The position numbers and the translations under genes are program-made. A model generated the notes under the pieces. It did no database searches, had not been told where the DNA came from, and saw only the letters and a program-made list of their open reading frames with translations. A stretch of 64,000 nucleotides of DNA from assembly GCA_031216445.1 (NCBI GenBank), contig CM062210.1:20646501-20710500 (forward strand), read 5' to 3'. The stretch is from Lateolabrax maculatus. Taxonomy: Eukaryota > Chordata > Actinopteri > Acropomatiformes > Lateolabracidae. Shown here piece after piece: positions 42,292-52,110 of the stretch; position 1 is the first letter of the stretch; each line of letters opens with the position of its first letter.

Positions 42292-43354
42292 TTTATGTTG
42301 ATAAAAAATTTGTGTTTGCTGTACTTCTGACAGGACGTACCGTCCGACAGGACGGCATTTCATTGCTGCGATTGGTTGTCTGTGCCTGTTGAATCGAAAA
42401 TGAACTGAGAGGTTCCAGAATATGCATTCGCAAATTAGTCTGCCGATGGCCTGCTACCTTCTGCGTGCAATGACAATGAAGTTGAATCTGATCTAGTAAC
42501 ATTGTTGCTGACCTGCACAAGTGTTCTTGCATTGCTCCTTGGGTACTGAGGATGGTCAGTCTTGGGGGCCAGGAAGTAAGGGCAATGAAGAGAAGATGTC
42601 AGGTTTATTGGTTGTCATTGTTATTTAAGGCGTGACAGTTTAGTGCTGAGGCTGTAGGTTGTACTGATATTCCAGTCTCTAAAGGTTAAGATTTGGGGAC
42701 TAGATAGATTTTGTCGAGTAACCCCCCCCCCCCCACCATAAAAAAGGGACAGCCCATAGTCCCTTTCTTGCGGGAGAGACTCGCGTCGGACCGTTGCGAC
42801 CTGCAAGGCGAGGGCCACGTAACCGTCAGAGGTAACTGAGCCAGCACTACTGCTAGAGAGTTTCAGCAGGAACTGTTTATTGGGAATTATGTTTGTTTCC
42901 ATGATAACGTGATATGATAGCAGAGAGCTGAATCCTCTTCATTATCTGAAACTCGTCCAGTCAGACACTCAGAACAGAGCTGGTGGAAGTCATTAGCTGA
43001 CCAACATAAAATAATTATTCTAATACAATTGTAACAAAGAAATTGGAATGTTTTTTTTTATTGAAGAAGTTCTTAAATGTAGTTTTGTTATGTTTGCATT
43101 AATATTCATTATGGATATTTAGAGGATGGTTGGGTTGCTAAATGTCTTGTTTCTCTCAGAATTATTCTTATGTGTTTTAAAGGTTTCATTCTTCAATTCC
43201 CAATCTGCTAACATTAAACAGAGGTGGAGGAATAAAGTGTGGCAGTTTACTGGGATTTTATCTACATTGTACAGAGTTTAAAACCATTTAAAAAGTTTAA
43301 GAAACAAAAACATCAATGATGACTTAAGTTCTATTTAATTTGTCGGAAAGGAGT
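42292..43354. other. Unclassified non-coding DNA with a C13 run
   Basis: C homopolymer at 42,722-42,734. A 93-codon minus-strand frame (42,902-42,621) reads through the C-run as Gly and has no known domain. No gene is called. Confidence 0.45.

Positions 43355-43395
<41 letters not shown>
43355..43395. repeat. (GT)n microsatellite
   Basis: About 20 uninterrupted GT units. Confidence 0.95.
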
Positions 43396-43396
<1 letters not shown>

Positions 43397-44214
43397 GCCA
43401 TATCTCATAGTCTGAGGAATTTCTTCTCGTTAAAACGGCTGCCTTGTAACATTAACAAGACAAATCTTCGGATGGAACTGGATGGATGGGAAATGGCCAC
43501 CTGATTGGTTATACTGCCTCCTTAACAACATTACAGCAGTGTGAGTGGAACAGAGCGATCAATCAACCCACGGCATGATGGTACGTTGCCTGGAGATTTC
43601 TGCAGGAACCAGACTGGAAATGGCTAAGCTATAGGAAAAAAAAGATCACATTCACGTTCCTTAAGAGCTCCAGTTGCATAGTGACCATTACATATCAATC
43701 AGGGCATCCCTAATTGAAAAAAAGAGTCTTAAAGAGTAATTAAATGAATATATTTGACATGGAGCACAATAAGAAAGAAATATCAGTCTGTGGCTATTAG
43801 AGCCCATCATTATTTTAGCAGGATTTGTGATGCCATGAGCTGAACAGGAATGTCCCCTGATAGTTTAGACACTGGAGGGTGGCAGTGAAGAGCAATGCTG
43901 AAGATCTGGATGGATGGCATGTGGAGCTCAGTGGAAGGACCCCATGGGCGCTGCATGTGATGAATGTGGAGGGTTGCGTCAATCTGACACCGAAGCGACA
44001 GCTGACAGCAGCCGAGAAAGGAACCGCTTGACAGCAATGAGATTATGGCTCGCAGAGGTCGTGGCGAAATCTGAAATCTGAATCTGGTTTAATTGAAAGA
44101 GTGAACGCTTTCGGTCAGCTGATTGAGTCGGAGGGATAGGAAGAAAGAGAGAGAGGGAGAGAGAGGACATATATGTTTACACTTATAGCAATCACAAATT
44201 TTCACTTAGGTACA
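43396..44214. other. Unique non-coding DNA
   Basis: Repeat-free except a GA-rich patch at 44,140-44,166. The segment 43,900-44,100 is balanced in composition and could be regulatory. No coding evidence. Confidence 0.45.
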
Positions 44215-44620
44215 AACTAAGTTCACAGGTCTGTCTTGTCAGCATTCAGTACAAGCTTAAAATCATGCAGATTCATCTGAAGAACACTAAACACAGATTG
44301 TTACTTTGAAATGGCTTGAGTCAAGGAGGAGCCAAATGCATACGAGACTGTGACATCCGCATAAAAATGGGAGAGGGTAAGTCTGTGTTGGACTAATATT
44401 ATTGTTTATGTAGAGTGCCAATAGTAAAGGACCAAGCACAGACCCTTGTGGCGCCCTCTTATTTATCCCAAAGGAGGTTGTTTTGAGACCATCAGCACAG
44501 ATTTCCTGTGTTCTATCAGACAAATATGCATGAAACCAGTTCTGAGAAGAAACATCCAAACCAAGACGGTGTAGTTTGTAGTAAAATGCAGTTGTCAATA
44601 GTACCAAGTACTGAATAAAA
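44215..44620 (-). pseudogene. LINE reverse-transcriptase fragment (catalytic region, mutated)
   Basis: The minus frame contains 'KLHRLGLDVSSQNWFHAYL', 'SDRTQEICADGLKTTSFGI', and 'APQGSVLGPLLLALYINN', which is the RT block around (V/A)PQGSVLGPLLF of CR1/L2/Rex1-group LINEs. After a frame change it continues 'HFYADVTVSYA', the catalytic box, where YADD has become YADV. It then reads 'LHDFKLVLNADKTDL', block E (KLxLNxxKT), before the stop near 44,217. Both element ends are missing. It is a short dead scrap. Clade assignment within this group is open. Confidence 0.82.
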
Positions 44621-45374
44621 ATTTAATCCCACACTGAGTCCTCCAAAATTTTCCCTTTAACATTACAACTTTCTCCCAACTTTCAGAAAAATGTCTTTAC
44701 AAAGCTAAAAAGGAAGAGACTAAATAAGATTTTTTTTTGGTGAAGCTTGGCTTAGCTACTTTGTTGATGACAATACTGGTGCTAAGATGTCAAAATGCAT
44801 GGCTGGTACAACACATCACATTCAAAGAACTCAATGAGGCTGTACTTATTCAAGAAACAACTAGGAGACATGAATTTGGTTCCAACAATTTTGCCTTAAA
44901 TTAACCAGTGGGCTTTGAGAAGCTTCCCTTCAAGTTCTACTCTTTGGTGCTAATTATTTTTGACCTCATGAGGCCCACTTTGCTGCTGTTTTAAATAAAG
45001 CATTACCAATCAGTGGTCTATCTTGGCTGACCCAAGAGCGTTTGCAGTTTCAAATATATCTTGATAGAGGATAAGCTTCAAGCTGACCTATGGCTGCTTA
45101 TACAGTTAAGGTATACTGTCCCATCACAAACATCATTCAGTATGTGAAGTACTTTAGAAAGTGCAAAACATCAGACAAGAAAAGCTGGTACTTTAGTGAC
45201 TTAAACATATCTGGTTTCCTGTTCAAAGCCCCAACTCAAATGAACATGTTACATGGGATGCACAGGCCAGCTAGGTTGCAAATGTTTTACTTGACCCAAT
45301 TTCCATGGACAGTTAAAAAAAGTCGAAGTTGACTCAAAATTGTTCCAATAGTTAGAATTACATAATGGCACTTG
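44621..45374. other. Unique non-coding DNA
   Basis: AT-rich, no motif or frame supported. An 80-codon plus frame at 45,090-45,332 is not recognised. Confidence 0.45.
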
Positions 45375-45740
45375 ACAGAATCTGACGAAGACCTCCTTTG
45401 GATCGAGGCGTTGTAAACTGACTGGGACCCATCAGTACAGGGTGCAGATCTTTTGTCTCCTAATCACTACAATGCAATGATAGACTGCTTTCAAGCACTG
45501 TTTTGATGCTACCCAACCTCACGCTAAATTGAATGTTTTATTTGTTTCAATTCTTTTTAAATACCGGTAGAAATCAATAAATCAAAGAGGAAACGACATA
45601 GTGACTTGATTGGAAATATAGCTGTATAAGTTTTATTGGCTACCTCCATATACAGGACAAAATAGCAACATCAAGCTTTTGTCCACACATTTGCACCAAC
45701 ATCAGACTCTAAAATCAAAAAACACGCTCTTTCACTTTGC
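45375..45740 (+). repeat. Dispersed repeat related to the 5.6-kb one (probable)
   Basis: 'ctgacgaagacctcctttgg' then 'gaggcgttgtaaactgac' follows the CTGACGAAG...GCGTTGTA pattern, as at 5.6 kb. Downstream pieces ('ataagttttattggctacc', 'caacatcagactctaaaatc') may belong to a second, inverted copy. Boundaries uncertain. Confidence 0.35.
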
Positions 45741-46910
45741 TCTAAAGCTTCTGGTGGACTATACATTTAAATGCCCATCAAAATACTGTTAATTTTATTG
45801 AAATGTTTAATGTCTTTTGCAGAAACATCATCAATGATATTTCCTACAACTGTAGGATTTCTCAACAGTAGATTAAATACCTGCAACCATCATACAGGAA
45901 TGTGGCATAGCACCGATAACTATATTTATATTGGTGTGTGTATGTTTATTTTCTGGTGTCAAGGTTCAAGGGGATTATTAGGGGAATTTTTGTTGTGTGA
46001 ATGCAATGTCTCACAGTGTTCACGGTTGTGGTATTATTGTTCTGTTAGGGTGTTGTATAGTTGTGTTTTAGGACTTCACCGTGCCTTTCAGTGTTGTTTT
46101 TTGGTTTCTTTCTTTCTTTTTTTCTCAGAGATACTGTGTCCTCTCTCCTCCCAGCCCCCAAACTTGTTTATCAGTTGGACCCTAACAGGTCAGGTCTGGA
46201 TCCTGACGTTACCTCCACTCCCCTCCACAAGCACCCCTGCTTTCAGCTGCAGCTGATAACATGTTATTACCTTCAGCCGGTTGGTCCAAGGCAAAGAGAC
46301 AGCCGTATCCGTCTCAATCTCTTCCAGTGTGCTGCCATAATGGTTCTGATTATTAGAGCCCAAATTAAATTCAGACCGGATATTAGCAATACGCAAGCTC
46401 TCGTCAACAGTGCCATTTCCCTGGCATATGCAGGACATTATCCAGAAAGCATTGCTCTCAGCCCAATTAATCCCCCTCTGCAAATTCACACACACAAACA
46501 CACACATACTCACAACCATAGTACATAAACACTTACACATACTTGCCTAGTTCAATATAGTCCAATGTTATGCCAAAATACGACTACAAAACACAAAGCG
46601 CACAGCAACCAGCCAAACGGTGTGAACAATGCTGCAGTGATTAGTGATTTGGGATTGTTTTTCAGGGCGTGTAAATTGAAAAATTCCAGCTGGTAAGCAT
46701 GCAGAATTGACTCTGCAGAGGAGGCTGGGTTGATGCGTTTAGCAATTGTCCACACAAGCAAAATAATTCAATGGTAATAGGAGCAGCAGCTCGGGGGTGG
46801 GGGGATTGCATTTAAGTGGAAAGAACATTGAGTCAACATTTCTTTCTTTGTTGTTGGAGAGTGGAGTGTGCACTGTGGCTTCATGAGAATCTCTCTTTGC
46901 TTTGTGCATT
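45741..46910. other. Non-coding DNA, including two enhancer-like segments
   Basis: 45,771-46,256 has a long plus frame with no domain and a T/C-rich middle, not called. 46,260-46,485 is listed separately. 46,630-46,860 is also unique and repeat-free. CA pieces are near 46,487-46,506. Confidence 0.45.
46260..46485. promoter_or_regulatory. Possible conserved regulatory element (unverified)
   Basis: Repeat-free with 'ctgattattagagccc', 'caaattaaattcag' and 'gcccaattaatcccc' (homeodomain and OTX/Pitx-like). An E-box-like 'cagctg' stands just upstream. Open minus frame present but unrecognised. Confidence 0.3.
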
Positions 46911-46985
46911 CGTGTGTGTGTGTGGTTGTGTGAGAGAGAGAGTGAGAGAGAGAGAAAAAGAGAAATAGAGAAAGAGCGAAAGGCA
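46911..46985. repeat. GT then GA microsatellite-like stretch
   Basis: Imperfect (GT)n followed by (GA)n-rich purine sequence. Confidence 0.8.
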
Positions 46986-47329
46986 GCCCAAATAAAGATG
47001 TACATGTTCTCCCCCTCACAGAGTGCTTTGATGATAGAAGAGTTAGGGTCAACTTGTGTCTCTCTGCAGGTCAGTCCTCATATTTTTTTTATTAGAGCTG
47101 ATAATATTTTGTGCCAGCCTCCACTAGCTTAACCAGGAGTCACACCAGGGTTCAGCCTGAGGGTTTTCCCCTGTCGGCACGCGTGGTCATCACTCTTCAT
47201 TTGTTGACATCACATTCCCAGATATCAGCAATTAACTTGGTGATTTACAAATATTATTACTGACATATTCAATGGCCAAACCAAGGAATAAAAATAGGGT
47301 TCAAGTTGTAGTAACTCGTGATCCTTATC
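46986..47329. other. Unique non-coding DNA
   Basis: No gene or repeat recognised. Confidence 0.45.
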
Positions 47330-47934
47330 CTTAAAGGATAAATATGGTGTTATTGTACGTTTTTTATTTTCAACAAATCCCATGAAAAAACAGAAAGTAC
47401 CAATGTGTTAGTCCATCGCTCAGTACTTTCTAACTTCCCTTACCTATCCGTGGCACTCAGCCTCGAGGCCATTGGTTCCTACTGAAGACATTAATCAGCA
47501 GAAATATGTCAGTTTTTTTTTTTTTTTTGCTTGTTTTTTTAAAAGGATTTCTCAATACAGCTGCTCACTGTGCTTTTTAAAACGTTACTCAAACAAGAGG
47601 AAATAGTTCATTTATTGGGGACTATTTTCAATGGCGGATTAATCCACATCTGTTGTTCTAACAAGTATCTGTGGCAGCAGGATGGTGTGTGTGGGACTGA
47701 GTCAGAATAAGCTACAGTGTGTGTGTTTGTGGTGATGAAGAAACATGTCATCCAGTGCAACTGACGTGTTACTAATAGTTTTTGGACAACAGTGGAGCTC
47801 TATGACACAGAAAAAGAAGATTTATCAGGTTGTAATACACACACAGCACTTGTTGGTCAAATTAAATTAGCGTCTTTGTATGGAATTTGTTGACAGGAAT
47901 AATAATCGAAAATATCAGCACTTATCCCTTTAAG
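47330..47934 (+). mobile_element. Non-autonomous DNA transposon (family D), copy 2, both ends present
   Basis: Terminal inverted repeats are visible: 'cttaaaggataa' at 47,330-47,341 and 'ttatccctttaag' at 47,922-47,934. The 605-bp interior has no coding capacity but holds a T-rich run (47,513-47,528) and the blocks shared with the 16-kb copy ('caacaaatcccat', 'ctcagtactttct', 'gtggcactcagcc', 'aacaagaggaaatag'). Movement would need a transposase in trans. Superfamily not assigned, as no clear target duplication is seen. Confidence 0.68.
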
Positions 47935-47948
47935 TGTACAAAAAACCT

Positions 47949-47968
47949 TGGGGGGGGGGGGGGGGGGG
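47949..47968 (+). repeat. G20 homopolymer
   Basis: Twenty consecutive G, the longest such run here. Length is likely unreliable in assembly. Confidence 0.9.
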
Positions 47969-48324
47969 TATGCAGTTATTTTGTAGCTTTGGAAGGAGAA
48001 GTGAATGACACTGGCTGACCGATTTTCAGTTCTTATTAAAAATCCAATATTGGTTCTATATATTGGTCAGGGATCTTATCTTTCCAGTAAACCTTTGTGC
48101 AGACAGTAAGAAGACAATGCTTGGATGTGTGCACCAGCCTGAGCCGGGTGGGCTCTGATTACATTAACAAATAGCATTCCCCATTCAAGTCAACAGAAAG
48201 GTTTTCAATGACAGCTAGCATGACAAAAGGTCAGCGGCAGGCTCAGCACTGCTAATTAAGTCCAATTGGTGAATGTCAGATCCACAAAGGGCAACGCTAA
48301 TCCCCAGTCCTGCCTAAATAGGGA

Positions 48325-48325
<1 letters not shown>
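47969..48325. promoter_or_regulatory. Unique DNA with a possible regulatory element at 48,130-48,320
   Basis: Repeat-free and containing 'ctgattacattaacaaat', 'ctgctaattaagtcc' and 'caattggtgaatg' words of homeodomain type. No frame. Inference only. Confidence 0.27.
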
Positions 48326-48380
<55 letters not shown>

Positions 48381-48384
48381 TGTG
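48326..48384. repeat. Long (GT)n microsatellite
   Basis: About 29 units with one TA interruption. The His/Thr-repeat minus frame across it is an artefact. Confidence 0.95.
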
Positions 48385-49159
48385 AGCAAGAAGATAGCGG
48401 AAACAGGGAGTGAGGTGATGGGTAGAGGTGTGTGATTGGGGGAATACATTGCCCTCAGGCAGTAAAGTACAGTATGTACATTTAGTGTATGTGTATTCTA
48501 AGAGCAGAGGACAGGTTAAGCACTGACAAGGTCTGTTGAGGTCAAAGTCATTTATTTTTATGTTTTTTAGACATATCTCTTCTGGTGTGTGCAGCATTTA
48601 TGTATGGTTTATTAATTATTTGTACACTTTTTGTGTGGACAAAATCAAAGCCACACATGATGACATTTTTGTAATTTGAATCGCCCATCCTATAATGTTA
48701 GAATTTAAAAAATTCCTTACCAATGTAGTCACAGGTATAAAACAAAGACAAGCAAGCAAAAAGAAAACAGAAAAAACAAAAAAGAAAACATAAGTAAAAA
48801 AAGATATTCATTGAAAAATAAAGGAAAGATGAATAAGGCGAAGAAGAAAAATTACTTCATTAATCCCCTAAAGTGGGGAGAGAGTGCCTCTGCCCAGGAG
48901 GTGGACTGGCACCTCTCCACCCACCAGTCCACACACCGTAATTTTGCATCTGTGTCTGTAACCTGCTTTTTTTTTTTGTTTTTACGGATGTTGGAATGTA
49001 CGGATGATGAAATGTTGCATCACTGTGGAGAGCTTGTAAAGTTCAGTTTGCAGACAACTTTCCTTACTGTATTTCCCAAAATGTAGAACTATTTCTTGTT
49101 ATCTATTGGCTTGGCAGTTAAAGTTTATGACAGCCGTTCAAGGGGAGAAATTTTATTTA
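48385..49159. other. Unique AT-rich non-coding DNA
   Basis: A-rich around 48,745-48,830. No gene or repeat recognised. A 91-codon plus frame at 48,811-49,086 has no known domain. Confidence 0.45.
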
Positions 49160-49425
49160 ACTCACCTGTTAAAATTATTTTAAGACTTAAAGTTATGCCT
49201 AATTAAACCGCGTAGAGTGACAGGTGGGTGCCGTCACAGGCATGATCAGGATAGAGGTGTAGCAATGCATATCCATGGCACTGTGTACATTTAAATACTT
49301 GTTTTTGGGTGTTGTCCGTGTTTACGTTTTAAAAAAGAAGGGGCTCCACTGGCTCCAAAAAAAAGTTGGCGATGGCCAAAATGCCGCCAACCAATGGATT
49401 TTATACAGGCTATGGTTCATTCAGC
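49160..49425 (-). repeat. Dispersed repeat family B, copy 2
   Basis: Reverse orientation to the 35.2-kb copy: 'ggctccactggctcc' (49,341-49,355), 'gatggccaaaatgcc' and 'ttttatacaggctatg' (49,399-49,414) are the complements of its ends and middle. Upstream, 'aaagttatgcctaattaa' and 'gagtgacaggtgggtgcc' extend the family beyond what copy 1 retains. Confidence 0.6.
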
Positions 49426-49479
49426 TTTGGTTTTATTCATCCAGCCTTTGTGTGGAGACTTGTATGTTTTACTTCCTGC

Positions 49480-49862
49480 CATTGTTTAGTTTCCCGCCAG
49501 TTTTATTCGTCACCTGTTTTCTATTATCCAATTAGTTCTCTCAGTACTTCTACCCCTAGCTGTTCTGTTCCCATTTGCCAGATTGTCTAAGTTATTTTCT
49601 CTAGCTCTCTATAGCTCTCCAGACATTTATTCCTGTAGTGATTTTTCTCGGATTTTAGATTTTGATTCTTACCTGTTCCTCTGTTTTTTTCCCCCTATGC
49701 TTTGTGAGCCTTTTTTGGTTATTCTTTGGTTTTCAACTCCAAAGTTGCCTTTTGTTTGTCTGCATTTATTGCTCCGCTGACGGCCTGTTTTTGTTTTGTG
49801 TCTTGACTTTTTTTATGTGATTTCGGCAATTGAGTCTTTTTGAGTTCTGACCATCGCACTTT
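49480..49862 (+). mobile_element. Probable degenerate LTR (Gypsy-type, solo)
   Basis: T/C-rich sequence with blocks 'attatccaattagttctctc', 'agctgttctgttcccatttg', 'gtgagccttttttggttatt', 'tgctccgctgacggcctg' and 'gagtctttttgagttctgacc' in the order of a teleost LTR familiar to me. The expected polyadenylation signal before 'gtctttttgag' is mutated (reads 'aattga'). No internal region or partner LTR is seen. Confidence 0.45.
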
Positions 49863-50969
49863 GAGATACAGTATCTGTCTGTGAGAGCTTTGTCAACACA
49901 ACAGGGCTGAATAGCACCACCAGAGGTAATGAAGCAAATATGTTTCTGTTTTGTTTCTCTCTTTTTTGTAATTTGGGTGAACTGACCCACTAAACAGACA
50001 CATTCAAAACCATGCATCATAATATGTTTTAGTCCAAATAACATTGAGCAGTGAAATACACTGTTCGACTGTATCATACAATATGACATCTTATGAAGTG
50101 ATTAAAGAGAGAGGAAGTTAAAATGTGAAAAGGAGAAAGATGCTTTAAACCAGTGTCCCTTCTTCTAAGTAAGTTGACCAGAAATAAGCTCTTAGGGTAC
50201 AGTATATACAGTACATTCAGTCCATAGCTAAAAATACACAGGTTCCTCCATGATCGCCTTCTCTTTTCCATCTAGTTTTGTTCCCAGTGTATGTATGACC
50301 TTTATATACATGTATATATTTCACAGATATATTACGTCCTAGCCCATGGAAAGACTTTTGTGCCCACTGTGTGAACTTTAATCAGGAATGAAGCGTTGAC
50401 AGTATTTACTTCCTCCTGCTGTTTTTATCCAGAAATGCAGATTGGTAAATGCCTCGGCCGTCTCCCTCTTTCCTCGCTGTCTTCAGGTCGCTGTGGGAGG
50501 AACGTGTGCGTTGGTGCAATGTTTGATTAGCAAGTCTCTCTGGGTGTGTGTGTGTGTGTGTGCACATTTGACTGTGTGTGTGTAAGTGTATGTGTGTGAC
50601 AGTGTGACCACATGTAGCTTCTAATGAGCCCCAGTGGTGGCCCTCCAGTGGGCCTGCTTATTGATCATTAGCCTGCTGTCCACACTCTAATTTCCAACAA
50701 GAAAGCACAACAAGAGACCGGTCAGATTGTTACTGGGTGTGTGTGTTCGCGTGTGTGCGTGGGTGTGAGGTTGCATCTAGCTGGGTGTTCGGAGTGTGTA
50801 TTCTGATGTGAAGTCGAGGTTTGATGTGTGTGATCCGTGTGGCGAGGCAGCAGGTTGCCTCCACTTATTAGGATGTCTAAACACCAGAGCTTACCAAGTT
50901 ACGGGGACACCATGCTGGTAGGTTGGGCCAACATTAGCTTTAACTTTAAAATAGAACCTGGTAGAGTCT
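49863..50969. other. Unique non-coding DNA with GT-rich patches
   Basis: GT-rich imperfect repeats at 50,545-50,600 and 50,735-50,770. 'cctgcttattgatcattagcc' near 50,655 sits in a repeat-free segment of regulatory appearance. No gene. Confidence 0.45.
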
Positions 50970-51110
50970 AAGGCTGCAGCTAACGCTGTTTCTTTATCGA
51001 TTCATCTATCGATTATTTTTTCAATTAGTTGATTAAATCAACAATAATTTATTTGATTGATATAAAGATTATTTTTTGATAGTCGAATCTTTTACTGATA
51101 GTTTTGAGTA
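50970..51110 (+). repeat. Dispersed 'gctgcaac' repeat (family E), copy 3, 5' end
   Basis: 'taaggctgcagctaacgc', then 'ttatcgattcatctatcg', 'attattttttcaattag' and 'ttgattaaatcaac' match the 5' end of the family in plus orientation, opposite to the two copies near 21 kb. The 3' part is lost. Confidence 0.68.
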
Positions 51111-51484
51111 TGATTTATTTTAATGGCTAGTGGCGATTGTAATCGGAAATGCACTTGTATTGTAAAGGTTGCTTACACCAACTAACAGCGCTGATAATGG
51201 AAATATGGAAATATACGTTGTTTAGTTCTACTGTATAGGTCTAAATGTGCAAACTTACTGCTTACAACTTGCAAATGCACTGGAAAGCAGTGTTGCCATA
51301 CAAGCCATTAGCATCTGCTCCAGGGAGCCTTGGTTGAGTCTTTGTCTGAGACACAACAGATAAGGACGCAGCAACGACTCCAAGGCACCGGCTACCAACC
51401 AACAACTAGACAAAACTTACTTTAGAAGTCCAAATACTTAAGCTGCTGTCTCATCTCCTTGAAGTCGGAGAGCCCCCGGAGGTT
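51111..51484. other. Unique non-coding DNA
   Basis: No feature recognised. Confidence 0.4.
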
Positions 51485-51600
51485 TTACTTTGAGATGCTT
51501 GTGCTGCCGTGGTAGGCCATTTCTGTTTCACAAAGCGCACAGAGCACCATTTTATTAGGTCTCTGTTTCACTGAATTCCCACACTTATGACAACCAGGTT
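51485..51600 (-). pseudogene. Possible BED-type zinc-finger scrap of a hAT transposase
   Basis: The minus frame has a CxxC pair, 'VLCALCETEMAYHGSTS'. 'CxLC...xAYHGSTS' is the pattern of the BED finger of ZBED/hAT proteins. A further C-x2-C ('CHKCG') lies upstream. The His pair of the finger is lost behind a stop at 51,487-51,485, and no transposase body is seen. Short and uncertain. Confidence 0.33.
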
Positions 51601-51639
51601 TGGGCTGAGGTGTCTGAGCTGAGAGATGTCTCTCCCATG

Positions 51640-51725
51640 TGTGTCCAATGTTTAGATACTTGTGTGTATCCAATGTTTAGATACTTGTGTGTGTGTGTGT
51701 GTGTGTGTGTGTAATGTTTAGATAA
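51640..51725 (+). repeat. Short tandem duplication embedded with (GT)n
   Basis: 'tgtatccaatgtttagatacttg' style units (split by one base change) occur twice before (GT)n at 51,687-51,712, and 'aatgtttagata' appears a third time after it. Likely slippage-based expansion. Confidence 0.75.
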
Positions 51726-51959
51726 GCCTATGTCCAAGGTCTGGCTACTTTCATAGATGGGTGCCCCTTGGGGGTCGTTTTCCTAAAGTTCCAAAGAGAG
51801 GAGATCAGTTTTAACATGAACTATATGTTCCACCTTCCCTTTCTGTAAAATAGCCATATATGGTTATGAGGTTGGCTCTGATCTTGTCACCACACATTAG
51901 CTATACCATGAATATGTAGGAATGTTTTAAAACAGGCTTTAAAAAGGTGTAGTTTGAGT
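51726..51959. other. Unique non-coding DNA
   Basis: Nothing recognised. Confidence 0.4.
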
Positions 51960-52110
51960 GGAAAACGGGAGAGATTCACATTGGCTTCGGATCCTCTCAC
52001 AGGCAATCCATGGTGCTTGTTTTGATGCTGTACTTTTTGTAATAAACCTTTTTATACAACTAAGTCGGTGTCAGCGGAGATTCCTTCATCATCATCACAT
52101 CATCGCTACA
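51960..52110 (+). mobile_element. Possible LTR 3' end (retroelement)
   Basis: AATAAA at 52,041-52,046, then 'aagtcggtgtcagcggag', a 'tcatcatcatcacatcat' run and a terminal 'cgctaca'. The order resembles the R-U5 end of a fish LTR retroelement. No 5' LTR border and no partner found. Confidence 0.35.

Noticed and set aside
45771..46528. Two long overlapping plus-strand frames (161 and 155 codons)
   Set aside because: They overlap in different frames, include T/C-rich low complexity, and show no domain; the minus strand is open as well.
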